From positions 99,758,355-99,818,354 of the forward strand of contig CM043943.1 of NCBI GenBank assembly GCA_014529385.2: 60,000 bases of DNA, read 5' to 3'. The position numbers and the translations under genes are program-made. Below are positions 1 to 13,093 of the stretch, piece after piece. Origin of the DNA: Adiantum capillus-veneris. Taxonomy: Eukaryota; Streptophyta; Polypodiopsida; Polypodiales; Pteridaceae. The notes under the pieces were generated by a model that ran no database searches, was not told the DNA's origin, and saw nothing but the letters and a program-made list of their open reading frames with translations. Position 1 is the first letter of the stretch, and every line of letters starts with the position of its first letter.

Positions 1-2147
1 ACAATAGGGATATAGTGAACCCCACCAAAGTCAAGTATGCTCTAGTTAATTGTGCACATGTCTTGACCACCAAGCTTGATGCAGGGAACTATGTCAAGCT
101 CAAATATGCTTTAGCTTGTTTGCACATGGAATGACCATCAAGTCCTGCCATTTAGTAACCGCCCAAAAGATGTGAAGATACTTCAATTGTCCAAAGAATC
201 AAAGGAAAATGAAAGATAGCCATGTAAGCTTATGATCATAAAACCAAAACTCTCTCCCACATAGTATAAATCCAAAAAAGAAAAAACTATTACTAAGTAA
301 CCTGCTACACGAAATAAAAACCGCATTCCCTTGAAACCTCAATCTACACTTCAATATCCACCAGGGTCCCAAGGCATATACATCAACCGACTTAAAGTAG
401 GTGCACCATGATAGCCTCCTCAATCAAATGGTACCAACCACCCATATAACATATGTATCACATACCCACATAGCTGCATACATTCATAAGTAATTAATAC
501 ACTTTGTACTTAGGTAAAAAGACTGCATCAAAGTGCTTAGCATCTCTATCAATGATTTAAATTTCAACAGTTCAGCATCACCCCCTCTAGTTGAAGAGGT
601 TTGAGCATTTGAAACTAGCACATATGGTGCTATGACATTCATAACCTAGTTTTGATCTTGGATAGCTGCTTGATTGCCATCTAATATAGACACGAAACCC
701 TCTAAAGCCTCATAGAGAATCTTCATTAACTCTTCTTTATCTGCATCATGTTTTGGATCAATTTGTCGACTTATCAGTAAATAAGGGGCTCAAAATCCCT
801 CGCGTGCATCATCCAAGAGATCCAAAAGCTCCTTGTCTTTCTAATTTGAAGAATTATCATGTAACCAATATGTAGAGTGGACAATACAATCCTCTTCAGT
901 TATCACTTGGGTGGAGAGCTTTTGCCTTGCAAACAAATCTTCAATCGTTTCACCCTTCATCATATATTTTTGAGCTTCAACAACACAAGACTGAACATGC
1001 ATCACAAAAGATGCATTAGTTTCCTTTCCCATAGCATCCTCATAGAAAATCCTATCAGCAAACATACGAAGGGATTGCACATTATAACTTGCAAAGTCAT
1101 AATCATCCTCCAAAATGTAATTACAACCATAAGAGCCATAATTAGACGCATCTGCATCATCAGTCACCTCTAGGGTAGAATTTGTATAAAAAAAAATTTG
1201 TTCTAATTTTGAGTCAGTAGCAAAAGCATCACCTATAACCAAATCGTCATGCATGTCTACTTGAATAAGGTTTCACTCATACACATGCACAATTTCATCG
1301 TGAGCTTTAACCATTGTCGTTTTCATCCCCTGATTTCTTTTCCTCTTGTATTCCGTGTATAGGTTCTTTGCAAAGTTCACCCTGTGCATCTTGAGGTTGT
1401 ATAGACTCACCCTCAAAGGTTCCTACTTCATGTAAGGCATCTACAAGAACCAACTTTTCATACACATCTTTAACTTTATCTTCATCATTAGCATGTAAGA
1501 AAGTAGCATCATGTAGAAGACACTCATCAATAATAGATTCTAATTTTGATTGTACTTGTTTTCAAATATCCAAATAATTTGGTAGACTTTGAAATTGAGA
1601 TCCCGATGACGATGATGGAGCGCTTGATATTCATGGAGCTCTCGATTTCGATAGTGGAGCTCTCCTCCTCTATTGCAATTGCCAAAGAGAGCTCTCTTCT
1701 TCTCTTGCTCTCACCTCCACTTCTTTCTCTGTGATTGCTCTCAAGAATTCTCTCCACTTCCCTTTTTCTATGTGATTGCAAAAAACAAAACTCCCCAATT
1801 TCTCAAAAAATTGCCCTATATGGGCGTGTGAGCCCCCGGCTATCTTTATCAAACTCCCACTTGCTTCACTTTTTGCATGTGACTGTTCACTTGCTATTTT
1901 CGACCAACTTGGCTCTTAAGGCACGCATGAGCACTTCCTTTCTCTACTGTAGCACCGACGACGCCGTCAGTGCTCCCCTACCGTTCAAAAGAAATGGACC
2001 CTTACGAGCGCATTGGAACATCCACGGCCAAGTCACCACTTTTGTATAGCTCCTACTCGACTACTACCAGCCATTGCCAACCTACACAAAACCCTGCCAT
2101 TACTGCCTCATAGTGCCAAGAGCATCGGCCTTCCGTCGAGATCCGCC
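1..2147. repeat. Long repeat unit, copy 1 (partial, interrupted)
   Basis: This is the first of five copies of a long low-GC repeat seen also at 2148-3073, 4287-6843 plus 43214-43590, 43600-45617 and 45627-48480. Shared landmarks are a block beginning TCAAGTATGCTC, the phrase ATATCCACCAGGGT, and a stretch rich in GAGCTCTC near 1640-1700. Homology runs from base 1 to about 566, is lost to a roughly 1-kb foreign block, and resumes near 1597. No convincing gene is visible in the unit itself; the short frames in it recur only because the DNA recurs. Confidence 0.85.
600..1560 (-). pseudogene. Decayed acidic protein-coding block, unknown family
   Basis: Minus-strand reading gives about 300 codons of plausible protein broken by a few stops and at least one frame change. 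The longest intact piece is 137 codons at 841-1254. The composition is strongly acidic with repeated Asp/Glu and few low-complexity runs; pieces include DLVIGDAF, YILEDDYDFASYN and KDKELLDLLDDAREGF. I do not recognise a domain. The block interrupts repeat copy 1, and on the minus strand a purine run (AGAGGGGGTG, near 571-581) follows it, as a polypurine tract would follow retrotransposon coding sequence. It may therefore be a retroelement fragment; that is inference. It could equally be a captured host fragment. Confidence 0.4.
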
Positions 2148-3073
2148 ACCCATATAACATATGTATCACATACCCACATAACTACATACATTCATAGGTA
2201 ATAGGCTTTGCACTTAGGTCAAAATATTGCATCATAGTGCTAAGCATCTCTATCAATGATTTAAATCTCAACCGAGAGAAGATAGAGACGCACAACACCG
2301 CACATTTGATCAATAATCACTTTGCAAAGAAAAACGAAGCACATAATAGCTGAATTTGATAGCACGGACAAGAGTCAATGCGCTATTGCCAAGGTGGGCC
2401 GTTAACGATAACGTTAAGTTTAAGATCCCTTCACAAGAGTTTAACTAAGTTAACTTAGCATAAATTGTATTGAGGGGTCGATGATGATGATGGAGCGCTT
2501 GATAATCATGGAGCTCTCGATTTTGATAGTGGATCTCTCCTCCTCTATTGTAATTTCCAAAGAGAGCTCTCACTTCTCTTGCTCTCACACTTCTTCCACT
2601 TCTTTCTCTCTGATTGCTCTCAAGAAGTCTCTTCACTTCCCTTTTTCTCTGTGATTGCAAAAAACAAAACTCCCCAATTTCTCAAAACTTTGCCCTATAT
2701 GGGTGTGTGAACCCCCCGCTATCTTTATCGAACTCCCACTTGCTTCACTTTCGGCATCTGACTGTTCACTTTCTATTTTCAACCAACTTGGATCCCAAGG
2801 AACGCTTGAGCATTTCCTTTCTCTATTGGAGCATCGACAACTCCACCGGTGCTTCCCAACTTACCCTTCAAAAGAAATGGACCATTGCGAGTGTATGGGA
2901 ACATCCCTGGCCACATCACCACTGCCGTATAGCTATTGCTCGGCTTTGACCAGTCGTTGCCAACCAACACAAAACCCCACCATTACCACCCTATAGTGCC
3001 AAGTGGGCAAGCCTTTTGTTGCGAGCCACTAGCGGTAGCGCACTACGACGTCGTAGCCATGGCCATGCAGGGA
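2148..3073. repeat. Long repeat unit, copy 2 (partial)
   Basis: The sequence from CACCCATATAACATATG onward restarts in the middle of the unit, so copies 1 and 2 are joined head-to-tail with the first part of copy 2 missing. It matches copies 3-5 through the GAGCTCTC-rich block and the 'CACTGTTCACTTTC'-type stretch, then diverges after the ATGCAGGGAA landmark at about 3066-3075. Confidence 0.8.
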
Positions 3074-3789
3074 AATGGTCGGGACTCCCGTACTAGCCAA
3101 AAGATGGCTCCACAAAAGCGTACAATGGCAAGACGTACAAGTCTATCAGGACGCTCAAATAGGCGCCAAAAGCATGCGCATGCAAAGAAATATTCCTACG
3201 GGGAGTCAAACCGCTCTCAAAAGAGCTCAAACACTGTCAAAAGTGCCAACATATGCATGTACGCATAAAAAACTACTTTCCCTTGAACCAAAATATCGCA
3301 AGCACTGAAACTTATAGCCTGTGAGTCGATGCCGATGCCGTAGCCGTAGCCGAAGTCAAAATCGAGGCCGAGAAGCATAGAGGAAGCTAACCAAGGTGCT
3401 CTATGAACCTGTATCTGTACCTGTAGTCGAAGAAGACAATGTTGTCAAACTCCCACTCTATGTGTGTGTATGAGGCCACTCCGAAAGAGGCTACACACTC
3501 CCAAATGATCCGTGGCTCTCGTAGATGGAAGGGGCTGCAACAATGGTACCTGTAATGGCTATGGAATCTTTGCATCATCACAAACTACCAAAAGAGGGCT
3601 GAAAAATGCAGCTCCTAAACCGTAGCTCATATGAGGTTTCTGATGGCACGAATGGCCCCAAAGGAGGGTAAAACCCTAGGACACCTACTGGAAACTCTCT
3701 TGGAATGCTAAATTTGCGGATGTCAAAGTTGGAACCCTGTTTGCACTCTTGAAAGTGCGCGCGCACGGAAGCAATTTTGAGAATGAAAC
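3074..3789. other. Unassigned stretch, partly Copia-like internal DNA
   Basis: No gene is supported here. Bases 3074-3300 are unique in this window. Bases 3300-3789 lie immediately inside the candidate minus-strand LTR and primer site and so may be the start of that element's internal region, but no gag reading frame is recognisable. Around 3323-3372 there is an imperfect hexamer run built on GCCGAT/GCCGTA. Confidence 0.4.
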
Positions 3790-3803
3790 TGCACTGATAC
3801 CAG
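3790..3803 (-). other. Primer-binding site, initiator-Met type
   Basis: The minus strand reads TGGTATCAGTGCAG, matching the first nine bases of the common plant Copia primer site, two bases inside the candidate LTR. It sets the orientation of the fragment: internal region toward lower coordinates. Confidence 0.5.
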
Positions 3804-3804
3804 A

Positions 3805-4071
3805 TGAAGGAAAGGAGCCGGGAGCACAGCGGAAGAGGAAGATGAATCGTACACACAGACACTCACACACACACCACCATAGCCACACACACAAGTTGGA
3901 AGGGGAGAGCCTACACACACTGTGTGTCCCCTTTCTTCCTTCTCTATCTTATGTGCTAAGGCACACACTCTACTTAGTGTTAGTGGCTCACACAAGTGTA
4001 TAGCTATACACTTAGGGTTAGTAGCAGTTAGTGGTGATGGGCGGTCGGCCACATGGCCCCTAAACCTAACA
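3805..4071 (-). mobile_element. Candidate short LTR of a Copia-type element
   Basis: On the minus strand the segment starts TGTTAGG and ends CCTTCA, giving the TG...CA ends of an LTR (267 bp). Two bases further on lies TGGTATCAGTGCAG, close to the canonical initiator-Met-tRNA primer site TGGTATCAGAGC. The LTR contains a 20-base palindromic stretch around a TATAGCTATA core. No partner LTR was found in the window, so this is a fragment, or the other end is lost. The LTR boundaries rest on the primer site and TG/CA rule only. Confidence 0.5.
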
Positions 4072-4286
4072 AAAGGTGCAAGCACAAGTGAACTCATTTG
4101 GAGAAAGATCTTTCATTTGCTTCCCATTAAAACACAATTTTTTAATGTCATGCCAATAGCTCTCTTAGCTATTTCCTGGATAAATGCTCTTCATGAGTCG
4201 ACCTTTTTAATTGAAGGCTCATCAACAACTTTACGTGCGTTCGTAAGAGCACCACATTTAATTGCATATCAATCAATTCAATGTTA
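4072..4286. other. Unassigned spacer between LTR fragment and repeat copy 3
   Basis: No gene, RNA or repeat copy was recognised in this 215-base stretch. Confidence 0.5.
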
Positions 4287-6843
4287 AAGCACCATATTTG
4301 GCATACTTATCAGCCAAAGCACCATATTAGGCATACATCTCAACCACAATAGTGCCGCACAAGTCCACCAGCATACCCCGCTCTCAATGTACTGCTAGAG
4401 ATGACATTCCGGACAAGATGCTCCTTGAGAAATTATTTCTCTATTAAGTACACCATTTTTGGCATGAGTATTGAATTGAGCATATGACATACATATCAAT
4501 TTGGGTAGTCCAATAACAACTTCCCACGATTTGTTTGAAGTTGATAGCACCCAGGAAGCGATATCTTCTCTGAGTTTCCTTCTATGGATGCACATCATCA
4601 TGACATCCACCCCCTCTGAACCTGGGCATCCTCCGGTTTGTGCCAGCCGGTCTTCAATCTGCATTTTTTATAAGCACTTTAAGCTCTTTACCATCAAGCT
4701 CACGTAATTTGTAAGTACATGCAAAACAACATAAGGTCTAAACCCTCTCACCAATGGTCTAGCTTAATCATTTGGTAATTGCTCATCACAAATCTTTGAA
4801 CCACATTTGTCGTATCGTGAACTTACTCAATTAAGAAAAACCTTGTATAGTGAAACCGACCAAATTCAAGTATGCTCCAGTTATTTGTTCACACGTCTTA
4901 ACCACCAAGCTTGATGTAGAGAACTTTGTTAAGCTCAAATTCGCTTTGGCCTGTTTGCACACGGAATGGTCATCAAGTCTTTCTATTTAGTAACCGCCCA
5001 AAAGATGTGAAGATACTTCAATTGTCCAAACAAGGAAAATGAAAGCTAGCCATGTAAGCTTACTGATCATAAACCAAAACTCTTTCCCACATAGCATAAA
5101 TCCAGAAAAGAAAAACCTACTACTAAGCAATCTGCGATAACAATTGCATTCCCTTGAAACCTCGATCTACACTTTAATATCCACCAGGGTTCCAAGCCAT
5201 ATACATCAACCGGCATAGCCTAGGTGCACCATGATAGCCTCCTCGATCGAATGGTACCAACCTGCCATAAAAAATACGTATCACATACCCACATAACTGC
5301 ATACATTCATAGGTAAAACCATTTGGACTTAGCTCAAAATATTGCATCAAAGCGCTAAGCATCTCTATCAATGATGTAAATCTCAACAGAGAGAAGATAG
5401 AGATGCACAATACCACACATTTGATCAGTAATCACTTTGCAAAAAAAACGAAGCATATAATAGCTGAATTTGATAGCATGGATAAGAATCGATGCTCGAT
5501 TGCCAAGGCGGGCCGTTAACGGTACTGTTAGTTGGATTAAAGGAAAATTAAGGAGTTTAAGCTCCCTTTACAAGTGTTTAACTAAGTTAAATTAGGATAA
5601 ACTCTATTGAGCGCTCGATAATCATGGAGCTCTCAATTTTGATAGTGGAGCTCTCCTCCTCTGTTGCAATTGCCAAAGAGAGCTCTCTTCTCTTGCTCTC
5701 ACCCTTCTTCCACTTCTTTCTCTCTGATTGCTCTCAAGAAGTCTCTTCTATTCCCTTTTTCTCTGTGATTGCAAAAAATAAAACTCCCCAGTTTCTCAAA
5801 ATTTTTCTATATATGGGTGTGTGAGCCCCCCGCTATCTTTATCAAAATCCCACTTGCTCGACTTTCTACATGTGACTGTTCACTTTCTGCATGTGATTGT
5901 TCACTTTCTATTTTTGGCCAACTTGGATCCCAAGGCATGCATGAGCATTTCCTTTCTCTATTGGAGCACCGACGACTCCGTCGGTGCTTCCCAACTTACC
6001 CTTCAGAAAAAATGGACCCTTTCGAGTGTATGGGAACATCCCTGGCCACATCACCACTGTCGTATAGCTCTTGCTCGGCTTCTACCAGCCATTGCCAACC
6101 GACACAAAACCCCACCATTTCCGCCCCGTAGTGCCAAGTGAGCTAGCCTTCCGTCGCAAGCCACCACCGACCGCGCGCCGCTACAACGTCGTAGCCATGG
6201 CCATGCAGGGAAGCTCTCTCTCCTCCACTTTGATACCCCAAGTGACCACATTCCAAATCCAGCTTCCAAATCTAATGCTCAAGCCACAAGTTCAAGTTGA
6301 AAGCCGTCAACCTGGAATTCAATCCGTGTGGATCCCGACACTTCTCTCGACTTTGTCGAGCCCTCCAATCCTTGCTGTCCAAATTGGAAAAATCCATCTG
6401 GCACTTCACCATTGGTAACTGACGCCAACTTTAACTCGTAATAATTTTACCGACCCGGCGTCCGATTGACAATCCGAAAAGACCAACAAACTCCTCAAGA
6501 TGAGCATTTCAATTCTAATCTATAAACTTCCATTTTTGACCTCTTATAGAACATCCACTTTCAACATAAGAAACATAGTTCTTAGCCCTTAAAGTTGCAT
6601 CTAGCACACATTTAGGAAACCTTGTCTTTTATCGAGCCTTGGTCACTGCTCCATAAATGTATAAGCTTCAAATAGTTGATTTTATTTGCATCCCTTTGCT
6701 CCTTTTCCCATCATGAAAGCAGAGCGGCACGACAACAAAAAGCCACAGGTACCCAAGGGTGGGCTATTAATGCCCATCCCAACACCCAAGATTGTGAACA
6801 ACCATGCCAAGACAAGGAGAGTTCCCACCAAGGTTCGCAATAA
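4287..6843. repeat. Long repeat unit, copy 3, left part
   Basis: It begins with AAAGCACCATATTTGGC and follows copy 5 (45627-48480) closely through to GGTTCGCAATAA, where homology stops abruptly at 6843. The missing end of the unit resumes at 43214. Minus-strand bases near 4590-4700 carry a fossil integrase-tail-like peptide in the better-preserved copies and a purine run (AGAGGGGGTGG), hinting that the unit includes the 3' end of an old Ty3 element. Confidence 0.85.
6840..6843. repeat. Left target duplication ATAA of the giant insertion
   Basis: ATAA here and at 43214-43217 flank the 36.4-kb block; the undivided paralogous unit (copy 5) has a single ATAA at the matching place. Confidence 0.55.
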
Positions 6844-6868
6844 AACTCATATTCAAGAATTTTGGGAA
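6844..6868 (+). repeat. Left terminal inverted repeat of the giant insertion
   Basis: It starts AACTCATATTCAAGAATTTT and matches the reverse complement of 43189-43213 at about 21 of 25 positions. Confidence 0.55.
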
Positions 6869-7440
6869 TTATTCAAGTCCCATTTTTCTTAGGCTGGCAT
6901 GTAATGTCAATGTTTTTGGTCAATTCACCTCTAGATTGTGCACGGGTAGAGATCGTTCCATGTAGGCATAAGGTGTTATCACGTGGCTAGGATGCATGAA
7001 CTTACAAATTTTTATCATGATTTCGGATATAGAGGAGGGTAAAACTTAATTCTGATGCTAAATGGTTCGATACAACTTGAAATTGATTTAAATCATACAT
7101 GCAAGTCTCTATCATTTTGAAGAGCAACGAATTGTACATTTATTGACCCTATCTTGCTTCTCGTGACTCAAAAAGTAACTAGGGCTGCTAGTGGGAGCAT
7201 AAATGAGTGGTTGATTGTTTGTGAGAATCACCTCTCAATGGTTCCAAACATAATTTTGATCCCTTAGACCTAGCTTTTTAGTGATTACCAAGAATAATTT
7301 ATAGATGTGGATGTGACTCTGAGATCTATGTTGTTTCTCTCTTCCAGATGATGTGTAGGCTGTTGAGATGAGATTACACTTGGATTCAAGGCCTAGTTGC
7401 TTCCTTGATCTAGGACCCAGGCCTGCCAAGCTCTAAATTT
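6869..7440. other. Non-coding interior of the giant insertion
   Basis: No coding or repeat structure was recognised between the left terminal repeat and the start of the degenerate tandem array. Confidence 0.5.
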
Positions 7441-10400
7441 GTTTGATCCAAACATACACGTCCCCATCATTTGTTGACTCTATCAAATTTAAATTTGAGC
7501 CTCACTTCATATAACCTCAAGATTGTATAGGGCTAATATTTGACTTGGATAGAAAATGAGGCTCTTGCGTCATGATTGTGAGGTCAAACTTAAATTTGTT
7601 CCTCACTTGCTAGTGATGCATATGATATTGAGACAAGGATCATTTCATAAACTCGAGGCTCACTTGCCTACTTGAGCTAGCAATCCTAGTTGGGTTAGAT
7701 TGAAGTCCCGAGCCTTAGTCACTTCACTTAAGCTGAAAAGTGGGCCTGAGTCCTTTCTTTAGTTTGAGCTGCAAGTATATTAGTCATGCCTATTAGGCTC
7801 TCTTGATATGTTAAAGGAGTTTTTGGAAATGAGGGGATCTCAGACGAGTGTGGTGTTCAAAAACACCAAGGTAATGTAATAAAAACATAATAAGTCATTG
7901 ACAAGTCCTCATTGTTATCTAAGAATCCGTTATAGATTGTAGTGACTATTTTATCAAACAATAGTTGGAATTTAAGGGATCTCAAACCAGTCTGCTGTAA
8001 CGCTAGTATAAAAATCAGTAATCCAATCTTTTTTTAAAAATGGGACTTTTAAGCTCAGTTTCAAGTACATTCCAATTATACAAAAGTAAAAACTCACCTT
8101 GAATAGATAGTCAAGAGGCTCACTCAATACATCATGCCTTGCATCTTCAATTATCAATTATCTTCTTCAAATGGTAAGGTTTCAAAGGAGTTTACAATAT
8201 CCCTCGTTGTTTGGTCCACTATACATTGCACTATCACTATTGCTTTCTAGCCCATGCAAGGTGCTCAAACTTAAAGTCCATTTCCCCTACCTACTTAAAA
8301 TGTTTATCCTAGCCTAATAGAGCCTACAACCCACCTTTTTGCCTAGAATTAGCAAGGGTATATACACATTAGGCTTGCTCTTATGTTCAAGCCTCAATTC
8401 AAAACGCATGGCTAACAGAACCTACAACTTAACTTTTTGATTGTTAGTAGCATGTGCATGGATTGGTAGAGTTTAAATCAAACCACACTTCCTAGTGCTT
8501 GTCCAACCAATGCAAGATGCTTGAAACTATAGTCTTTATTCCTTTCCTACTTTAAATTTCATGTTAGTTAAGGAATGCTATAACCTAAATTTTCGTTTAA
8601 AATGAGCAAGCATGTGTGAGGCTTGACTTTAAGTTCAAGCCTCACTTGAAAGTGCACCACTAAGAGAGCCTACAAAATGGGTCTTAATTTTCTAATAGCA
8701 TGTGCATGCACTGGTCAAGTTGAATCTTAAGTTCAAGTCACACTTACAAGTGCTTGTTAGCCCATGCAAGATGCTTGAACTTAAAGTCCACTTGCTCTTG
8801 ACTTGAATCTTTTTACTAGTTTAGGATAGCCCATAACCCACTTTTTACTTAGAACTAGCAGGCACATTAGACTTGAGGCCTTACTTTCAAGCCTCGCTTG
8901 AAAATAAAAAACTAAGGGAACGTACAAGATGGGGGTTAGATTGTTGGTAGCTAGCATGGACAAGTCAAGTTCAACCTTAGATTCAAGTATGTGTAAACAT
9001 GAGGCTCGACCTTCAGTTTGAGCCTCTGATTCAAGAGACACTTGCAAGTGCTAATTCAAACCATGCAAGATTCTCAAAAATAAAGTCCACTCTCACTTGA
9101 TTTTTAAATAGCTTTATGTTGATTTAGGTAATCCTACAACCCACCTTTTTGCGTAGCACAGCAAGCATGTGTAGAGTGGGGAGATCGACCTTAAGTTTGA
9201 GCCTCTCTTGAAAATGGACAAGTGAGGGAGCCTACAAGATGATGGGTCTAAGAATGTTGGTTGCTAGAATGGAAAGGTTAATTTTAACCTTATATTCAAG
9301 CCACACTTAGCAGCTGCATCTCTAATCCATGCAAGAGGCTCAAATTTAAACTCCACTTTTTCAGGCCTATTTGACAACTGTATGTTTTTTTAATCATTCC
9401 ACATTAACCCATATTTTTTCATAGCATTAACAAGCATGTACACCTAAGGCTCTACCTTAAATTCAAGCCTCACTTGGAAATGCACACATAAGGGAGCCTA
9501 AAGCATGGGACTAAGATTCTCAAGTTGCTAGTATGGACACATCAGTTTTAACTTGAGATTCAAGCCACACTTGCAACTATTTGTCCAACCCATGCAAGAA
9601 TCTTGAAATCAAAGTTCACTATTGCTAACCTACTTAAAAACCATTACATGTTGATTTAGGGCAGCCTATAATCCGTCTTTTTTTCTTAGGATAGCAAGAA
9701 TGTGTGCACCTGAGGCTTGACCATAAGTTTGAGCCTCACTCGGAGGCACACAAATAGGATATCCTAAAACATGCGTCTAAAATTCTAGATACCTAGCATG
9801 GACTAGTTGTCATAGTCTAACCTTAGATTCAAGTCACACTTGTTCTTACTTGTTCAACCCATGTAGGATGTGTGAACTTAAAGGCGACTATCTCTTACTT
9901 GCTTAAAGATTTTATGCTAGTTTATGACAACCTACAACCCACAACTTGGCTTAGAAGTGTAAGCAACATGTGTATACCTGAGGCTCGACCTTAAGTCTCA
10001 ACTTAACCTGAAAGAGCACAACTAAGGGAGTCTAAAAGAATGGATCTCTTAGCCTATAACCTTTGTTTTGTCTTAGAATTGCAAGCATGTGTTACCTGAG
10101 GTTTGACCTTAATCTCAAGACTCACTTGGAATTACACAAGTATTAAGGGGGCCTGAAAGATGGGTGTAAGATTCTAGGTAACTAGCATATGTTACATGAG
10201 GCCTAACCTTAAGCTCAAGCCTCACTCGGAATTTCACAAGTACTAAGGGAGACTGAAAGATGGGTGTAAGATTCTAGGTAACTAGCATGGACTTGTCAAG
10301 TGTAACCTCAGATTCAAGTTAACCCACCTTTTTCCGAGAAATCATGTGTATGCCTAAGGATCAATCTTAAGTTTGGGCCTCACCTATAGGTGCACAACTA

Positions 10401-10940
10401 AGACAGCTTCTACAAGATGGGTCTTGGATTGTTGGTATTGACATGAACTGGTCAAGTTTAAACTAGAATCCAATGACTCTTGCACGTGGTTTCTCAACCC
10501 ATCAAGAGGCTCAAACTTAAAGTCCACTTTACCTTGCTAACTTAGAAACTTCATGCTAGTTTAAGATGCCCCCTATAACTGAATCTTTTGCCTAGTATTA
10601 GCAAGTATTTTTACACTTGAGGCTTGGCCTTAAGTTTGAGCCTCACTTGGAAGTGCACCACTAACAGAGGTCCTACAAGATAAGTCTTAAATTGTTGGTA
10701 TCTAGCATGGAGGGGCTGGTGAAGTTTAAACTAGATTCAAGCCACACTTGGGAGTGACTCCCTAACCCATGTAAAACGCTCAAACTTAAAGCCCACTAAC
10801 CTTGCTTGCTTGAAAGCTTTAAGGTAGTTTCAGAGAGCGTATAACTCAACTAAGAAGAGAGCTTATAAGTTGGGTTTAAGGGTTTTGGTAGCTAGGAGGA
10901 TTAAGTCAATTTCAACTTTAAACTCAAGTCACTCACTCTT
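7440..10940 (+). repeat. Degenerate tandem array, about 270-290-bp monomers
   Basis: Phrases recur in fixed order: GAGGCTCGACCTTAAG, AAGGGAGCCTACAAGATG, GTAGCTAGCATGGACAAG, AACCCATGCAAGAGGCTC, CTTTATGCTAGTTTAGG. The 'TAGCATGGAC' phrase recurs about every 250-300 bases between roughly 8.7 and 10.9 kb, and copies become fainter to the left. The phrases are related to those of the sharper 330-bp array that follows, so both look like one array with an old left edge. No gene is present. Confidence 0.75.
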
Positions 10941-13066
10941 AAAATTGTTTCCCAACGTAAGCAAGAGGCTTGCACTTATGTTCGAGCCTCCCTGGCCATC
11001 TTCAAAAGTCTATGCCATTTCAAGACAAGCTAAAACCTACCCCTGTGCATAGAACTAGAGAGATTTGTACATGAGACTCTAGCTTATGTTATAGTCTCCT
11101 TTTCCCATGCATGCTTCTCTCAAAATAGTACCAAGCCCTATCCATGCATGTTCACTAGGCTTGCATTTGCAAGCGAGGCTCCAACTTAAGTTCAAGCCTC
11201 CTTTGCTCACTTGAAAAAATCTATGTTGGTTAAGCAGTAGGTATTTTCCACCATTCTATCAAGCCATATGCATGCATACTGGAAGTGCAAAATGCCTACA
11301 AGTTGAGACGTAGCATGTACAAGTCAAGTTCTACCCTAAATTTAAAGCACTCTTGAAACTACTTTCCCAACTTATGCAAGAGGTTGAAGCTTAAGTTCGA
11401 TCCTCCCTTGCTATCTTGCAGATTCTATCGTAGATTAGGGAGGCTAAAGTAACAAGCCATATCCATGCATGCTTACTACGGTAGCATCTAGTGAGGCTCC
11501 AACTTAAGTTTGAGTCTCCTTTACTCACTTGAAAACATCTATGCTTGTTTAGGACAAGCTATTATCCACCATTGTATCAAGCCACACACATGCATAGTGC
11601 GTGGAAGTGTGTACACCTATGAATTCCTACAAGTTCAGAGCTAGCATGTAAAAGTCAAGTTCTACCCTAAATTTAAGGCTCCCTTGAAACTACTCTCCCA
11701 ACTTATGTAAGAGGCTCAACCTTAATTTCAATCCTCCCTTGCTATCTTGGTAACTCTATGCTAGATTAGAAGAGTCTATAGTACCAAGCCATATCCATGC
11801 ATGTTTACTAGGCTAGCGTTTTCAAGTGAGGCTCCAACTTACGTTTGATCCTCCTTTGCTCACTTGAAAAAAAATTATGTTGGTTTAGGACTAGCTAAGT
11901 TCGAGCCTCATTAGCTCACTTGCAAAAATCAATGTTGGTTTAGGACTAGCTATTATGAACCATTGTATCAAACCATACACTGCATAGTATAAGTGTACAC
12001 CTATGAATGCCTACAAGGTGAGAGCTAGCATGTACAAGTCAAGTTCTACCCTAAGTTTAAAGCACTCTTGACACTACTTTCTCAACTTATGTAAGAGGCT
12101 CGAGCTTAAGTTCGATCCTCCCTTTCTATTTGAAATGCTAGATTAGGTTAGGCTATAGTAACAAGCCATATCCATGCATATTTACTAGGCTAGCATTTGC
12201 AAGTGAGGATCCAACTTGAAAACATCTATGCTGGTTTAGGACAAAAGCTATTATCCACCATTGTATCAAGCCATACGCATGTATAGTGTGTGGAAGTGCA
12301 CACCTATCATGAATGCCTACAAGTTGAGAGAAAGCATGTACAACTCAAGTTCTACCCTAAGTTTAAAACTCTCTTGAAACTAGTTTCCCAACTTATGCAA
12401 GAGCCGCGACCTTAAGTTCCATCCTCCTTTGATATCTTAGAGACTCTATGCCATATTAGGAGAGACTATAGTACCAAGCCATATCCATGAATGTTTACTA
12501 GGCTAGCATTTGCAAGTCAGGCTCCAACAAGTTTGCGCCTCCTTTGCTCACTTGAAAAAAACTATGCTGGTTTAAGACTAGCTATTATGAACCATTGTAT
12601 CAAGCCATTCACATGCAAATTGGAAGTGCACACCTATGAATTCCTACAAGTTGAGAGCTAGCATGTACAAGTCAGTTTCTAACCTTAATTTAAAGCACTC
12701 TTGACACTACTTTCTCAACTTTGGAAGAGGCTCGAGCTTAAGTTCTATCCTCCCTTGCTATCAAGGAGAGTATATGCTAGATTAAAAGAGGCTATAGTAA
12801 CAAGCCATATCCATGCATGTTTAGTAGGCTAGCATTTGCAAGTGAGACTCCAACTTAAGTTCTAGCCTCCTTTGCTTACTTGAAAAAATCTATGTTGGTT
12901 TAGGACAAAGCCATTATCCACCATTGTATCAAGCCATACACATGCATAGAAGAAGAGAACAACTAAGAATGCCTACACGTTGAGAGCTAGCATGTACAAG
13001 TCAAGTTCTACCCTAAGTTTAAAGCACTCTTGAAACTACTTTCCCAACTTATGCAAGAGGCTTGAG
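10940..13066 (+). repeat. 330-bp tandem repeat array, left segment
   Basis: The monomer carries in order GAGGCTCCAACTTAAG, TCACTTGAAAA, CCACCATTGTATCAAGCC, TGCCTACAAGTTGAGAG, TTTAAAGCACTCTTGA, AACTTATGCAAGAGGCTC and CCAAGCCATATCCATGCATG. The TTTAAAGCACTC phrase falls near 11341, 11675, 12057, 12360, 12690 and 13018, a period of 300-375, mostly about 330. The array breaks at 13062-13066 within CTTATGCAAGAGGCTTGAG, and the next monomer base appears at 24073, after the DNA transposon. Confidence 0.9.
13063..13066. repeat. Left TGAG target duplication of the 11-kb transposon
   Basis: TGAG at this position and at 24069-24072; the tandem monomers without insertion carry one copy (as CGAG or TGAG). 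Confidence 0.75.
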
Positions 13067-13093
13067 GGGTGCAAGCATGACTGGGTGGTACAC
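13067..13093 (+). repeat. Left TIR of the 11-kb transposon
   Basis: GGGTGCAAGCATGACTGGG followed by TGGTACAC; pairs with 24042-24068 read in reverse, two mismatches and one gap. Confidence 0.8.

Noticed and set aside
1527-2201. Several 60-110-codon frames, with relatives at 2614-2996, 5769-6141, 45176-45574 and 46938-47437
   Set aside because: They recur because the long repeat unit recurs; frames differ between copies through indels, so there is no sign of selection for protein.
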